Below are positions 1 to 11,119 of a stretch of DNA of 64,000 nt, piece by piece. Made by a program: the position numbers and the translations under genes. This stretch comes from Solen grandis. Its lineage: Eukaryota > Mollusca > Bivalvia > Adapedonta > Solenidae. The first letter of the stretch is position 1; the number at the start of each line of letters is the position of its first letter. Below the pieces are notes generated by a model. It saw only the letters and a program-made list of their open reading frames with translations, had not been told where the DNA came from and searched no databases. Where the stretch lies: assembly GCA_021229015.1 (NCBI GenBank), contig CM037778.1, positions 84,646,848 to 84,710,847 on the forward strand. The letters run 5' to 3'.

Positions 1-357
1 GTTTGTAAAATTAGGTCATAATCAAATACAAACTGTATGGTTTCTTTATTTAATTCTGAAATGCATAGGTACGCAGTAATGTGCAATCACTTCATCTATT
101 GTATCATTTATATAGTTTACACGCCCTCTTAATGTTTAAATTCTGAGAAAGATATTTCTAGATATAAAACTGAGTGATATGATTTGAAACTAAAATCAAT
201 TTTTGTTTCTTTCAATTTTATCACAACTCCTTATACTATCCATTATCAAAGAATTAAGCCTGCCCTGCTGTAATGGATTCAAGCTTCTCCTGGTTCATTT
301 TCTGGCTTCCCCAGTATATTTCTCTAAACAAGTCAATAACACCTCAATCCGAAATAA
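1..357. other. No gene seen
   Basis: AT-rich sequence. I see no splice-bounded exon, RNA gene or repeat that I can support here. Confidence 0.5.
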
Positions 358-530
358 ATAGGGAAAATTATGTTGTACTTAGCTTTTCGAGTTTTGTATT
401 TTGCTCCGAGCAGCGTGAGAAAATGATATCTCCCGAGACCGAAGGTCAAGGGAGATGTCATTTTTTTCCAACGCTGCGAGTAGCAAAATAAAAAAAAAAG
501 CCAAGTACTGCAACATAATTTCCCTTTCAT
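358..530. repeat. Imperfect long palindrome, MITE-like
   Basis: The left arm (about 360-437) runs from GGGAAAATTATGTTG through TTTTGCTCCGAGCAGCG to ATATCTCCC. The right arm (about 443-527) is its diverged reverse complement, ending CAACATAATTTCCC. The arms meet almost without a loop, so the unit could fold into one hairpin of about 80 bp. This is the form of a foldback or MITE-type element. No convincing target duplication is visible. Open frames crossing it on both strands are by-products of the palindrome. Confidence 0.6.
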
Positions 531-1156
531 TATATACCTATAAATATTCAAGACAATTAAAAAGTCAATTTACACAGGTTTTAATGAGTTTATCAAGTTT
601 TCCCATGAACGTGACGTCACGAAAGTATACATTAAACCCTTTTTCAGAAAAAATGTGGAGATAAATCGCGCATATATATTCATTGAAGTAAATTTAACAT
701 CATTGAGTGATACTTCCAATAGAAGCAAATGGTTGAATTCTATGTAATAACCTTCTCACTGCTCTGCTAAGTTCATATAATGCACGTTTTACATTACCCA
801 AGTTATATCTGCATCACTATGTATATCTTGTTCCGTTTGAATAGACAACATCAAGGGATGTAAACACATGACATATTCTATCTTTCTACATTCATTTAGT
901 GATACAATTACACACACACACATACATACATACATACATACATACATGAAAACCACATACATACATACACACTGAAATACGTATATACATACAACCAGAA
1001 TTCATAATTAGCACCATTCGTATATACTTAAATACTTCATTCTAAAATACTTTCATACACATAAATATACAATCTGTTGTTGCTTATATTAATATATTCC
1101 TGCCTACTTATGACCTTCCTATTTCCCTACCTTCTTAGCACTAACATGTCCTTTTT
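531..1156. other. Non-coding, with a CA/TACA microsatellite
   Basis: Nothing gene-like seen. Positions about 909-972 hold a (CA)n run followed by (CATA)n, interrupted once by TGAAAACCA. Confidence 0.6.
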
Positions 1157-1416
1157 AACTTGCCTAGACTTGACTATTTGAGTTTACCGTCGCTTCGACA
1201 GTATTTCAGTCATATAGCGACGTCCAGCTTATTACAGGTGGAGGAAGACCCCAAATGCACGGCGGCATCCGGGTAGAACCACCGACCTACCGCAAGCCAA
1301 CTGGAAGTCTTCCTCCCATGAAAATCCGAATGACCCTGCCGGGATTCGAAACCACGCGGTTAGGGGCTGAGTGAGTGTTAAAGTCATCGACTTTACCCTC
1401 TCGGCCACGGAGGCCC
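1157..1416 (-). repeat. tRNA-derived SINE, family S1, copy 1
   Basis: Read on the minus strand it starts with a tRNA-like head. There is an A-box-like GTGGCCGAGAGGG close to 1409 and a B-box-like GGTTTCGAATCCC near 1352. A central segment follows (GCTTGCGGTAGGTCGGTGG), and the tail contains GACGTCGCTATATGACTG and CGACGGTAAACTC. Three further copies lie at 52075-52194 (-), 54973-55231 (+) and 60888-61143 (+). The shared head, body and tail order is what defines a SINE; RNA polymerase III transcription is inferred from the boxes. Confidence 0.8.
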
Positions 1417-1835
1417 CCATGCCCCTTTTACTTATATACATGTATTTGCTGTTACTTACATGTGCACTATATGCATTTGGGTATGCAATATACATTTTTT
1501 AACTTATACTGACATCAACGCGTGAATGCATATGATAAGATATGCATTGCTTTTCTACACGAGTTCTCCAGGCACGCATACACATAAATATGCAATTACA
1601 TTTCTGTATTGAACTCATGTGATAACAGTACACATAGTTTTTATCTTTGTTATCATTATGTTCTCGTGGTATCTATAGAAGGAAGGGTAAATGATTTGTT
1701 GTTGTTTTCATCCTATACAAGCGAATCACAATCGATTTTAAAGCTAAGCAAGTATAGGTTTACTTTAATTTCCGCTTTTAATGTAACGGCTGTTTTGGTG
1801 ACAGACCTAGACTTGTTCGTGATATGTTGATACAG
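1417..1835. other. Probable intron or upstream DNA
   Basis: No supported gene or repeat. The segment ends in a plausible 3' splice site (TTGATACAG, ending at 1835) for the exon that follows. Confidence 0.4.
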
Positions 1836-2046
1836 TTTATACTTGGGAATGACAATGGCTAAAAGTAATGTTAGATCCATGGCAAGAGGCGAGGCGGGAT
1901 CCAACGTGATCTTTAAAACAAATCGGGATATTGAATACACGATTAAAGGGATATATGACGAGTTTGAGGAGGATCTGCCGAAATATTTCATGGTGACAAC
2001 TGGAAGTTACAGCGGCGCGCTAGACTATAAAATTCGCCCTGGTCAG
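1836..2046 (+). CDS. Exon of a CABIT-like domain gene (first visible)
   Basis: An internal exon candidate of 211 bp: acceptor ending ATACAG before 1836, donor CAG|GTTAGT after 2046. The frame is open throughout and encodes about 70 residues. They contain the sequence EEDLPKYFMVTTGSYSG followed by a segment ending KIRPGQ. The pattern LP..V.(S/T)G.Y, then a turn with G and a basic-aliphatic strand, resembles the start of CABIT domains in THEMIS- and GAREM-type signalling adaptors; that is recognised from memory and untested. It joins the next exon (2794-2941) in frame at phase 0. An ATG lies inside the exon, but an upstream exon cannot be excluded. Confidence 0.55.
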
Positions 2047-2104
2047 GTTAGTCTTGTCAACATATTGGTGGTTATTTGCTTTAACTTTGTCATTGACAGT
2101 AGTT

Positions 2105-2310
2105 TAGTACATGGGGTCTACATTAGACAGATATTGTGTTGCCTCACTGGGGTATCATGCCGTAGACAAGTGGCATGATAACACGACCACACCTATTATC
2201 CTGACACCGGGCCAGTCAGTCATGGAATGGTCCGTCTTGGTAAAAAAGCCCCGTCTTCTGTTACAGGCGGACGCTCTTACCACTTTGACGAAGGGACCGG
2301 TGCGCTGTAT
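2105..2310 (-). repeat. tRNA-derived SINE, family S2, copy 1 (in intron)
   Basis: On the minus strand this reads tRNA-like (CAAAGTGGTAAGAGC as a D-arm/A-box remnant near 2300), then a conserved segment containing a small hairpin at 2152-2181. The tail includes CAATATCTGTCTAATGTAGAC. A second copy in the opposite orientation is at 17460-17735. It sits in the intron between the two CABIT-like exons. Confidence 0.6.
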
Positions 2311-2462
2311 TGATCTATATTATTTAAGAAAATAAACTGGAGAATTTTTTTTCAGTTAGATCTTTTCTTCAAGTGATAGGAATGCGTCGTTTTGCACTAG
2401 CCATGAAACCCTTTTTTTATTTTTTATGTTCTCAATTTTTACATTTATTTTGGTATTTTTTA

Positions 2463-2465
<3 letters not shown>

Positions 2466-2500
<35 letters not shown>
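2466..2500. repeat. (TA)n microsatellite
   Basis: An uninterrupted run of alternating T and A inside the intron between 2046 and 2794. A low-complexity open frame crossing it is not coding. Confidence 0.9.
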
Positions 2501-2503
<3 letters not shown>

Positions 2504-2699
2504 ACGAATATGTCATATTTCCTTGTTTATTTGTTTAATGGTCACTGTTAATACATTAGATATTGTAAACATTGTTTTAAATTCAATAAAACGTAAAAAT
2601 CGTCTGTCTCCCCTTTTCAAGACCATATATGGATTTAATTCCGAAAACGCCAAAAACTTTGCTAATGATATATTAATAAAAAAACAACTTTTTTTTTCA

Positions 2700-2755
2700 T
2701 TCTCTCTCTCTCCCCGCCCCCCCCCCCCCCCCCCCCCACACACACAACACACCTC
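2700..2755. repeat. CT / poly-C / CA low-complexity tract
   Basis: A run of CT repeats, then about 20 C, then CA repeats. It lies roughly 40 bases before the acceptor of the next exon and may extend its polypyrimidine tract. Confidence 0.8.
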
Positions 2756-2793
2756 ATCTCTCTATCAGTCAACTCCACCTATTTTTCACACAG

Positions 2794-2941
2794 GTTTTCC
2801 GGATTGAATGTACGGCCATGCAGAAGCGGGTAGCGGGGCAGTATGTAGCACAGGATGACCAGCCGCAACTGTTCAGTTTCCACAGTGGGATAGATCTGCC
2901 GAACGTCCATGTTCTTACACGCAACAAAACAGCCATACCGT
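2794..2941 (+). CDS. Exon of a CABIT-like domain gene (second visible)
   Basis: A 148-bp exon with acceptor TTTTTCACACAG before 2794 and donor GTAAGT at 2942. Joined to the preceding exon it stays open and begins VFRIECTAMQKRVAGQYV, continuing the strand expected after KIRPGQ in a CABIT-like domain. The second part contains SFHSGIDLPNVHVL. No further exon of the same domain was found with confidence downstream; the N gap at 3286 or the repeats up to 10 kb may hide it. Phase-compatible splicing between two independently bounded exons is the main support. Confidence 0.6.
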
Positions 2942-3199
2942 GTAAGTACCCCCCCACCCCCCACAAACACATACACACGTTTTGTTTACGTCCCTATGAC
3001 AGTATATCAGCTCTGTCCACCTCTGATATTTATAGGCCTTGGTATGTTTTAGGATAATAATCTTATTTCTGCAAATTTATTATAAATATTATACATGTAC
3101 ATTGATTTTTTTTAATTGAGCGTGCTTTATAATAGAATATGAATGTTGTTTATAGGATCTGAAATGAGTCGTCGTCGCATATTATAATAAACTTTAACC

Positions 3200-3272
3200 A
3201 AACGAGTTCATGAAATTGTTTGCCTTTTAAGCCACATGTGTCTCGTTTAATAATCATTTCATGAACGAGTTT
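3200..3272. repeat. 17-bp inverted repeat next to the assembly gap
   Basis: AAACGAGTTCATGAAAT at 3200-3216 is repeated as its exact reverse complement at 3256-3272, with a 39-base loop. The N run starts 14 bases later. Confidence 0.8.
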
Positions 3273-3285
3273 AGAAAAAGTGTAA

Positions 3286-3385
3286 NNNNNNNNNNNNNNN
3301 NNNNNNNNNNNNNNNNNNNNNNNNNNNNNNNNNNNNNNNNNNNNNNNNNNNNNNNNNNNNNNNNNNNNNNNNNNNNNNNNNNNNN
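3286..3385. other. Assembly gap (100 N)
   Basis: Exactly 100 unknown bases, the usual placeholder for a gap of unknown size. Confidence 0.99.
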
Positions 3386-3399
3386 GTAATATTCTACAG

Positions 3400-3985
3400 G
3401 GTGACTTAGTAAAGGTACTTCTGTTTAAGTATGGACAAAATTTATTAAGAAATGTAGAAGTTGTGCACGAAAGAACAGTTCCCTTTATATTACATCCGTT
3501 AAGGGGCAAAGGGCCATAACTGCATTTAAAATAGTCGAACCACAAAACCCTGACAATATGCGCCAGGTCACTATGTAATAATACTTCTGTAAAAGTTTGG
3601 GCCAAATCAGTTGAAAAATGTAGGAGGAGTTGCGCACAGAAGAATATTTCCCTATATATTACATATGTGAAAAAATAACGTAACTGCATCAAAAATAGTC
3701 GAACCACAAAACCCTGACAATATGTGCCAGGCCACTATGTAATAATGCTTCTGTAAAAGTTTGGGCCAAATCCGTTGAAAAATGTAGGAGGAGTTGCGCA
3801 CAGAAGAATATTTCCCTATATATAACATATGTGAAAAAATAACAACGGGCCATAACTGCATCAAAAATAGTTGAACCACAAAACCCTGACAATATGCGCA
3901 AGGCCACTATGTAATAATGCTTCTGTAAAAGTTTGGGCCAAATCCGTTGAAAAATGTAGGAGTTGCGCACAGAAGAAATTGTTTA
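3400..3985. repeat. Tandem array, unit about 170-175 bp
   Basis: About three and a half diverged units. Each contains CCACAAAACCCTGACAATAT, then CACTATGTAATAATGCTTCTG, then a TTGGGCCAAATC segment and a GTTGCGCACAGAAGAA segment. Unit starts fall near 3400, 3550, 3720 and 3890. Just after the array (about 4020-4050) TAACCAG and CTGGTTA form a small hairpin. The array is probably the core of a non-autonomous element. Several overlapping minus-strand frames here are copies of the repeat, not genes. Confidence 0.75.
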
Positions 3986-4054
3986 CACCCGCCCTCCCGC
4001 CCGTCGACATACCCCAATCTAATAACCAGAGTTCTCCTTCAAACCTGGTTAAAC

Positions 4055-6389
4055 ATATCATAATGTATCTATATTTATATTCATTAATCATACAGACATC
4101 AAGATTATAAAGACATCAACCAATGCTACCCATTCATAAACATGTTATTTGAACCAAAAAATGTTTATCATTTTGTATGAAAATGTCAGTGTAGGCTTTG
4201 TTTTTATGTTTGAAAGTTCAAACTAATCCCTGCCCACATTTTGGCCACTTAATTGATTTAAAGTTGATCAATGATTGGGATTTAAGCTGTTTTGTTCTCT
4301 GTTAACATCTGCAGAGATGTGAATACAGTACCTAGATGTAGCTTCGTGACATCTGTAAAAATACGGGAAAAAAATGATAGTAAATGAACGAGTCCAAATA
4401 CATTCACAGTAATTTGCATACAAAGTAGTTTTTCTAGATACATTTTACAGTGATATCAATACATGAGTTTTTGTTTTCAATAACTAGTCTTACTAGATCT
4501 TTTCGGCGACGTAGACATAATAAATATATTTATTTATGGGAAATGAAACTTATATTTGAGAAGATTACTTACGGTATATTACGTTGGTTCACAAACGTTG
4601 AGTAGAGTGATTCACGCCGAAATAGTTGACACCATTTGTTGACTTCGTAACCGCGAATTTACATTACACTGTTGCCCATTTTATGTCATTTAAAGATTTG
4701 TCTTCAGTCTTTTGGGTTAGTTGAGATAATATTCATTTGTACTGTGTTAGAGTTTGTCAAAAATATGACATATTTCCTTGCGTGTCTTTTTTTTTCCTAA
4801 ACACACAGTATCTGTCGGTGAAATTGCGACACTGCTGTGAATCGGATTTTAAGGTATGTTACGGAGCCTATACCCATACACCGGTAGCTTTCGATATTTA
4901 ATTTTGAAGATTTATTATAAGATACGTACAAATAATGCAATAAAGGACGAAAACGGCTATTTTTCAGAGGGTTTCTTTGAAATCTTAAATTAAGAAAATA
5001 TTTAAGGCACACCTGCGTTTCCTTAAAGATAAGATGAAATCTAAGGAAAAAAAATACGGATCTTAATATTTTTCTTAAAAGTTAAGAAAAATATAATAAG
5101 AAAAATCTAATTAGGGATAAGTTAAGGGAACTCTTAACTTTAAGGAAAAAATAACCTATTTAAGATTTATCTTAAAGTTAAATGTATATTGAATACCATC
5201 CTGGTCTTATAATCACTCTCCCGATCTATCACTGTCGCCTTCCCAATCTATTTTGTGATTATATTTGTTTTACCATCTTTTATATAAGCCAATAAGAATC
5301 AAGTGCACATCCAACAGACCATTGAAGACAAAGAAGCTGGTTTCATTCATTTGGTGAATTTCACAAAGAATCCAGTGATAAAGTCCCTGGAAAGGCAGAA
5401 ATAACTAAGGCACGTCATAATTCAGTATTCTTAGAAACAAAACTTGGTTGCATATTAAATTTCAGCTAAAAACGTGAAAAAAGAAAAATAATTCCATGAC
5501 AATGTGAATAGTGTAAGCACAATGTTATGTTTTGCGTACTTGTACCTGTTTATTGAGCTTTGAATGTATAAATCATGTGAGGTCTAAAGTTAGACCAGTG
5601 ATTAAAATTATTTTTCTTTAGATGGCTGATCAAATCTATAAGAAATCAATATAAATGTTATCTAGTCTTTTTAACAACCGTCACCGTTGGCTTTTTTTCT
5701 TGTCCGGGACATTCTTACCACATGCGATATGGATATGAAACTTGTTTATACATAGGTCCAACCTTAGATTGCAAAGAATTAACATTGTTTCCTTTAAGGT
5801 TGTTCCGTGTAGATACTTACTAATATCATTATGTAAGGGACATATATCCGTATTTTAATACGTTTCTTGATCTGCCTTAAGTTTAATATAATGGGCTACT
5901 ATACGGAAAAAGAAATGTAATTTAAAAGTAATTTCTATTTTTTGGGGGTACCTAAGCAGGCTTTTATGATTGCATCCGTGTTTCATTTGAACATGAAGAC
6001 CGTGAGAAGGATTCAATAATACAGTCAACGAGTTGGAATATTCGAGCAAGCTGTCCCCCAACAGCTCATTTTATAGGATGAAGTCTAATTGATAAAGTAT
6101 CCAGGGCTTCATTGGGATGCAGAATTAGATTGGGGAGGGTGCGAGCATGAACTGTTGATTCCACTCACTGTCGTAACAATTTGTAAGGACATCTGAAATA
6201 GCTCCGCATACGGTTTCCGTATATATTCCGCGTATCGCCAGAAAGTGTGTACACACCTAAAAAGAAGTTTTAAAAAGTCATGTAGCACATATATTTAAGA
6301 TACTTCCAAAAATCTTTATAATTCAACCAATTAGATTTCATTAGGTATTAATTACTTGGTAGTAAGATGCAGTTAATACTGAACAATAA
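4055..6389. other. Non-coding, AT-rich
   Basis: No supportable gene. Positions about 5030-5180 are a low-complexity stretch built from repeated TTAAGA/TCTTAA words. Confidence 0.5.
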
Positions 6390-6590
6390 ATGTTAGAATC
6401 TAGGATGCATCATGTCAAAGAACAGCGGGCTAAATCCTTTCAGACAACATGGAAATCAGAATTTAATTTGTCTTATAGCGAGAAAGAGAAAATCATAACT
6501 TGTGTTGTTTGCACAGAGTTTGGCGACAACAATTACATCACTCACATCAAGCATGAAATAGTAAATGATTTGTTTAATTGCTTATTTTAA
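6390..6590 (+). pseudogene. Fragment of a BED-like/hAT-type transposon protein
   Basis: A 66-residue frame with KSFQTTWKSEF, then YSEKEKIITCVVCTEFGDNN. The spacing of an aromatic-Trp segment, an acidic-basic stretch and C-x2-C resembles the N-terminal zinc-finger region of some hAT-derived proteins. The second half of the finger and all of a transposase are absent, so this is at best a relic. The assignment is from pattern only. Confidence 0.3.
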
Positions 6591-7187
6591 TTATACTACA
6601 AAGACAAATGCCAAGCGTATACGCATAACCAAGATACTCACTTTTTAACAAACTACAGACCTGATGAGGATTATTTCAGCCTCCTTTGATGACACATCAG
6701 TAGAACCATCACTCACAATGAAAATGATAGTGCTGCTCTTGATGAACTCATCCTGCTCCGGTTTGTGCCAACTATGGCGGATACAAATTTCTGGCAACAC
6801 TTGTTAGTAACGTATGTGTTTTCGATATCTAACCCTTTCCCATGATACAGGCGGCACAGACTTCGGAGATCGGTATACAGTTTACCAAGTTTTGCTTTAC
6901 AGAGCGATTTTGAAAACAGGAATGTAAACAAAATTAAATTTGACACTTTTTTATACTTCCATGACCATAATTGGAGATAGTGGTCCGACATCAAGTCAGC
7001 CTTGGCAAGATAATTGTCATTAATATTTCCATCAGGTTTCAAGTTTACTTTCTAAATAATACCTAAGGAGCTGAATTATTCAAGGGATCCGCTTAAATGG
7101 TGTGATCATTGTTGTTAATATCATTGTTGTTAATAAAATTAAATTCAGAGAAGATTTATGAGGAAAAAATTCGTAATATTAAGTTCT
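6591..7187. other. No gene confidently seen
   Basis: Open stretches exist on both strands around 6713-7042, but none has a recognisable motif or clear splice boundaries. Confidence 0.4.
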
Positions 7188-7879
7188 ACAGGGTGTCCCA
7201 TAATATCTGATACCATTACAAACAGCTATAACTTTTCTGTATGTTTAACCACAATTTAATGAAATAAATGGTTGTTTTCTATCTAAAATAAAATTTTATT
7301 TACCACCAATATTTGTAAATATAAGTGACACTTACATGTCTATTTCATTGTTCCAAAATTATAGCACATGTTCGACATGACGTCCGTTTTGAGCAATTAC
7401 GACGTTCAGTCTTTTCTTGAAATTTCTCACAACTGATCGGCACGTTTCCACATCGATTTGATTGATTTCACGTCTGATGTTTGTCTTGAGTTCATCAAGG
7501 GTCTTTGGAGAAGGTTTATAGACTCTGTCTTTTAAATGTCCCCAAAGAAAGAAGTCCAACGGACTTAAATCCGGTGAATGTGGTGGCCACTCATTATTTG
7601 TTCTGAAAGAGATGAATTTATCCACGAAAGTCTTGTGACAATAACCGCAGTATTGGGAGTCGCACCATCTTGCTGGAACCACATGTCAGGTATAGATATC
7701 CCCTTTCGACGAAGAGCTGGTAAGAACTTCCGCTTTAAGAGATCCAAATACCGAACGCTGTTGATGGTTACCACGTCGCCATTTTCATCTTCAAAAAAGA
7801 AAGGTCCGATTATCCCTTTTGCACTCAAAGCGGCCCATACTGTAACTTTTTCACTGTGTAATGTCTTTTCAAGATACAT
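7188..7879 (-). pseudogene. Mariner-like transposase, 5'-truncated and frameshifted
   Basis: Two overlapping minus-strand frames (7879 to 7565, then 7682 to 7359) cover the C-terminal half of a Tc1/mariner-type DDE transposase. Visible motifs are WFQQDGATPNTA, with the second catalytic Asp, and WPPHSPDLSPLDFFLW, with the third. Counting through the frame break near 7640 gives about 37 residues between the two acidic positions, so a D37D-like type is likely. The likely terminal inverted repeat ACAGGGTGTCCCATAA is at about 7190. The N-terminal half and the first Asp are missing because a family A repeat begins at about 7880. Non-functional. Confidence 0.8.
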
Positions 7880-8320
7880 GGATCAAACTTATTTTAGCAT
7901 CATTTGTAAGGTAACACCCATGCAAAAATAAAAATCTAAAAATGGCCGGCCTGAAGTTTTGGAGAACAGGTCTCCTATAGTTTTCACTATATATATATAA
8001 GGCAGCCCCGCCCCAGGCGGCCATGTCTTTTACGGATCGGAATAATTTTAAGAGGGTTACCCAAAGAACATCTGTGCCATGCCGAAACATTTTGAAATAT
8101 GACCAGTAGTTTTGGAGAAGATTTCGACATCTGGCCGGATTTTTCTTCCGATGCTTTGGCAACCAGTTTTACGATCAAGTTGTTTTTCTTAGCAACTATT
8201 GTGAAGGTTCATCCTAACCAAGTTTAATCAAATTCTGTACAGCGGTTTCAGGATGCCAAATGCGGACGACAGAGGATGATCACAATAACTCACCTTGTGC
8301 ACTTCGTGTTCAGGTGAGCT
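7880..8320 (-). repeat. Hairpin-ended repeat family A, copy b
   Basis: The minus-strand start is seen at its right end, where CTCACCTTGTGCACTTCGTG followed by TTCAGGTGAGCT forms the inverted end typical of the family. The body matches the core of other copies (for example the copy at 31289). It interrupts the mariner-like element. Confidence 0.65.
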
Positions 8321-8645
8321 AATCCGGCACTCTCTGATTCTCTTTTTTTTCTCGCTAGAACGTCAGTTATATGACTTCATATTCATCAAATTCTTTTTAA
8401 ATGAAAGAGCTGAACTAGAGTCGAAAGAACTAAAAACACTCGGAGGACATGATTTTTCGTGTATGATAGTTTACAACATGGTACATTTTCACTCGTATTT
8501 AAAAATAATTAATTCCATAAAGTAAGAATATTAACTCCATAAAGTAAGAATTAATTCTATAAAGTAAGATACTGAAAAGCACTTTAGTATCGCATACCAT
8601 TTTTGGTTCACACAAGGATCATCCCTGCCAGGTTTGTCTAGCAGT

Positions 8646-8726
8646 TTCAGAGGAAATATCGTTTAAAGCAAATTGTTGATGACGGGACGCAGGGTGAACA
8701 TAAAAGCTCACCTTGAGCACGTTGAA
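8646..8726 (-). repeat. Hairpin-ended repeat family A, copy c (short fragment)
   Basis: It contains the reverse complement of the family's 5' region: TTTAAAGCAAATTGTTGATG, then AAAAGCTCACCTTGAGCACG. Only about 80 bases remain. Confidence 0.6.
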
Positions 8727-8858
8727 AAAAAGTACGATGACCTACTTTCCTGTCCGTTTTGCATCGGTGCACCGATGCGGTTTTGTATACGTTTTATGTA
8801 CCGAGATGCGGTTTTGATTTATCCAAAATATTCCTTCAGAATATACCGGTGTGTTTTT

Positions 8859-9888
8859 AGCTCACCTGAGCACAACGTGCTCATGGTGAGCTTTTGTGAT
8901 CGCCTTTTGTCCGTCGTCCGTGCGTGCGTCCGTCGTCAACAATTTGCTTTAAACAACATCTCCAACATCTCCTCATGAACCGCTGAAGGGATTTTGACCA
9001 AACTTTACAGGAATCATCCTTATGATGCCCTCTATCAAAGTTGTACAAATTATTCAGATTGGTTAAAAAAGTAGGTCAGAGGAAAAATGCAAACTTTGAA
9101 AATCTTCTGCAAAACTGCAAGGCCTAGACCTTAGATGTTTGGTATGTAGCATCATCTAATGGTTCATTACCAAGATTGTTCAAATCATAGCCAAACGGTG
9201 ATAAATGCCCCCGCACCATGGGTCACTTGTTTTACATAGAGTTATATAGGAAAATCTTTAAAAATCTTCTTCTATGAATCCATAAGGCCTAAGATTAGAT
9301 ATTTGGTATGTAGCATCATCTAATGGTTCATTACCAAGATTGTTCAAATCATGCCCTATGGTGATAAATGCCCCCGCACCAGGGGTCACTTGTTTAACAT
9401 AGAGTTATATAGGAAAATCTTTAAAAATCTTCTATGAATCCATAAGGCCTAGAGATTAGATATTTGGTATGTAGCATCATCTTATGGTTCATTACCAAGA
9501 TTGAACAAATCATGACCTTATGGTGATAAATGCCCCCGCACCAGGGGTCACTTATTTTACATAGAGTTATATAGGAAAATCTTTTTAAAAAATCTTCTAC
9601 TATGAATCCATAAGGCCTATAGCTTAGATTTTTGGTATGTAGCATCACCTAATGGTTCATTATCAAGATTTTCAAAATGGTGGCCCTTTGGAGATAAATG
9701 ACCCCGCACTAAGTCTTCTCCTCTGAAACCATAAGGCCCAGTGCTTATATATTTGGTGTGTAGTATTGGCAGGGCTAAAATGTTTAAGATTGAGTTATAT
9801 CAGAATTCTTGTCTGTTTAAAAACCTTGTAATCAGTTGTAGCAATGGTACTCAGGTGAGCGTTTCAGGGCCATCATGGCCCTCTTGTT
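8859..9888 (+). repeat. Hairpin-ended repeat family A, copy a (complete)
   Basis: It starts AGCTCACCTGAGCACAACG with its inverted partner CATGGTGAGCT, followed by CCGTCGTCCG repeats. The core is about four diverged tandem units of roughly 163 bp (each with GGTATGTAGCATCA). The 3' end reads CAGGTGAGCG, then the hairpin GGGCCATCATGGCCC, then TCTTGTT. There is no coding capacity. The tandem core with hairpin ends suggests a non-autonomous Helitron/Helentron-type or Pearl-like element; the mobilising enzyme is unknown. Confidence 0.8.
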
Positions 9889-10368
9889 ATTCAAGATATA
9901 CTTTCAAAATATACTTTCGGGGTGCGTTTATTACCGATACATATTATAAGTACGAAAAAAGGACATTTTCTCTCAATAAGTAAGGTAGCCCTTCGGATTA
10001 CTCAGCTAAGGATTTCCACTAGCCTCTTACAATTTTATGTGCTACCAGTAGGATCGAGGCATGAAACTGAAATTTGATGACTAGGTTGGATCGAATTGAC
10101 GCACGGACCCAATAGAAATACTATGATGTCATAATATGACGTATTCATAGTCTTTTCTGGCGGCAGAAACCTTATCCAAACAAAGGATAATTGGAGAGGA
10201 CGGGGTCCTATTTTCTTCGGCAACATATGTAATATTCTCACTGCATGTGAGTTTTCGTCGTCACTGCATCCTACAAACGATATTTCAAATCGTACCGTTC
10301 TGTAAATGTAGTTAAGACCAGTTTATGTGTAAGAACTGTCTATCAACATTGAAGAAAAGCTGAAACAG
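9889..10368. other. No gene seen
   Basis: Nothing supportable, except a plausible acceptor (GCTGAAACAG) at its end. Confidence 0.4.
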
Positions 10369-10700
10369 GCCTTCATTTAACAATTCGTCGGCAAAGGACG
10401 TATGGTTAGGTCCTGACTATCCTCCTGGACAACAGCAAATTCAATTCCATAACCCTATGAGTTCCATAGTACGACCAGACAACCCGAACTCAGCGGACAC
10501 AGACATCTATCACACACCTACAGGTTCTCCCTCCCTTGAACCTATGCAAATAGATCCAGTCCTTAACCCATCTTTGCTAAATGAAAATTTCATGTATGAC
10601 ATTATGACTGATTTAAACCATTGTTGGGACATTGAGGACCTAATGAATGTTGGAATGACATTTTTACACACGCTTGTAGGCCGATTAACATCTCAAGGAG
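10369..10700 (+). CDS. Candidate exon, Pro/Ser-rich, unrecognised
   Basis: An open stretch of 332 bp between acceptor AAACAG and a possible donor GAG|GTACTA. It encodes about 110 residues with low-complexity polar character: PDYPPGQQQIQFHNP near the start, a tyrosine in DIYHTP, then the acidic segment YDIMTDLNHCWDIEDLM. I do not recognise a domain. The tyrosine and proline motifs would suit an adaptor-type protein, and the exon could be a distal part of the CABIT-like gene on the same strand, but nothing links them directly. Confidence 0.35.
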
Positions 10701-10741
10701 GTACTATTGTACTTTGCTACAATTATGGTGTGAATATATGT

Positions 10742-10934
10742 CACTAAGGAAGAGTTTCCTACCTTAGACGAAGGGCTGGAGATGTTCTATTCGTTGTTCT
10801 TTAAGTTAATGTTTTGCGTCTGCTGGCTGGTAGAATGGCGGGAAGACTCTGCTGGGCGGAAGTCTCCCCACGCATGCGTGGACTCGGCGCATGCTCACCC
10901 GGCTGCGGTGACGTCAGGGTCATAGTTCACCACA
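10742..10934 (-). repeat. Putative 3' LTR of the TatD retroelement (right boundary only)
   Basis: It begins at 10934 (minus) with TGTGGTGAAC directly after a purine-rich tract. It contains the CRE-like palindrome TGACGTCA at about 10911 and GC-rich promoter-like sequence (GCATGCGTGG, CGGCGCATGC). The far end is not defined. No partner LTR is present in the window, so this rests on position and the TG start. Confidence 0.45.
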
Positions 10935-11119
10935 CTCCTCCCCGTTCTAAAAAGGGGTCCTCCACCTGTGGAGGTATGTGCCGGTAAGCTGGTAACTAGG
11001 GTTGGAAGCCGCCTGACTGTACTATGGTAACATGCTGTTCCTGTGTGGACCAGTACTTAGCCCCTAAAAAATTAACCCGTCCACTGTTGTCCTCAGGGTC
11101 ACGGCCAGAGAGTTTCCTT

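Noticed and set aside
1232..1495. 87-residue minus frame
   Set aside because: Lies inside SINE S1 copy 1.
2373..2807. 144-residue open frame
   Set aside because: Runs through (TA)n and poly-C low complexity in an intron.
3400..3985. Possible CRISPR-like array
   Set aside because: Units of about 170 bp are continuous and diverged without spacers; host is eukaryotic.
3150..4091. Overlapping minus-strand frames of up to 185 residues
   Set aside because: They encode the tandem unit (KVQLFLMQL-like words recur) and one crosses the N gap.
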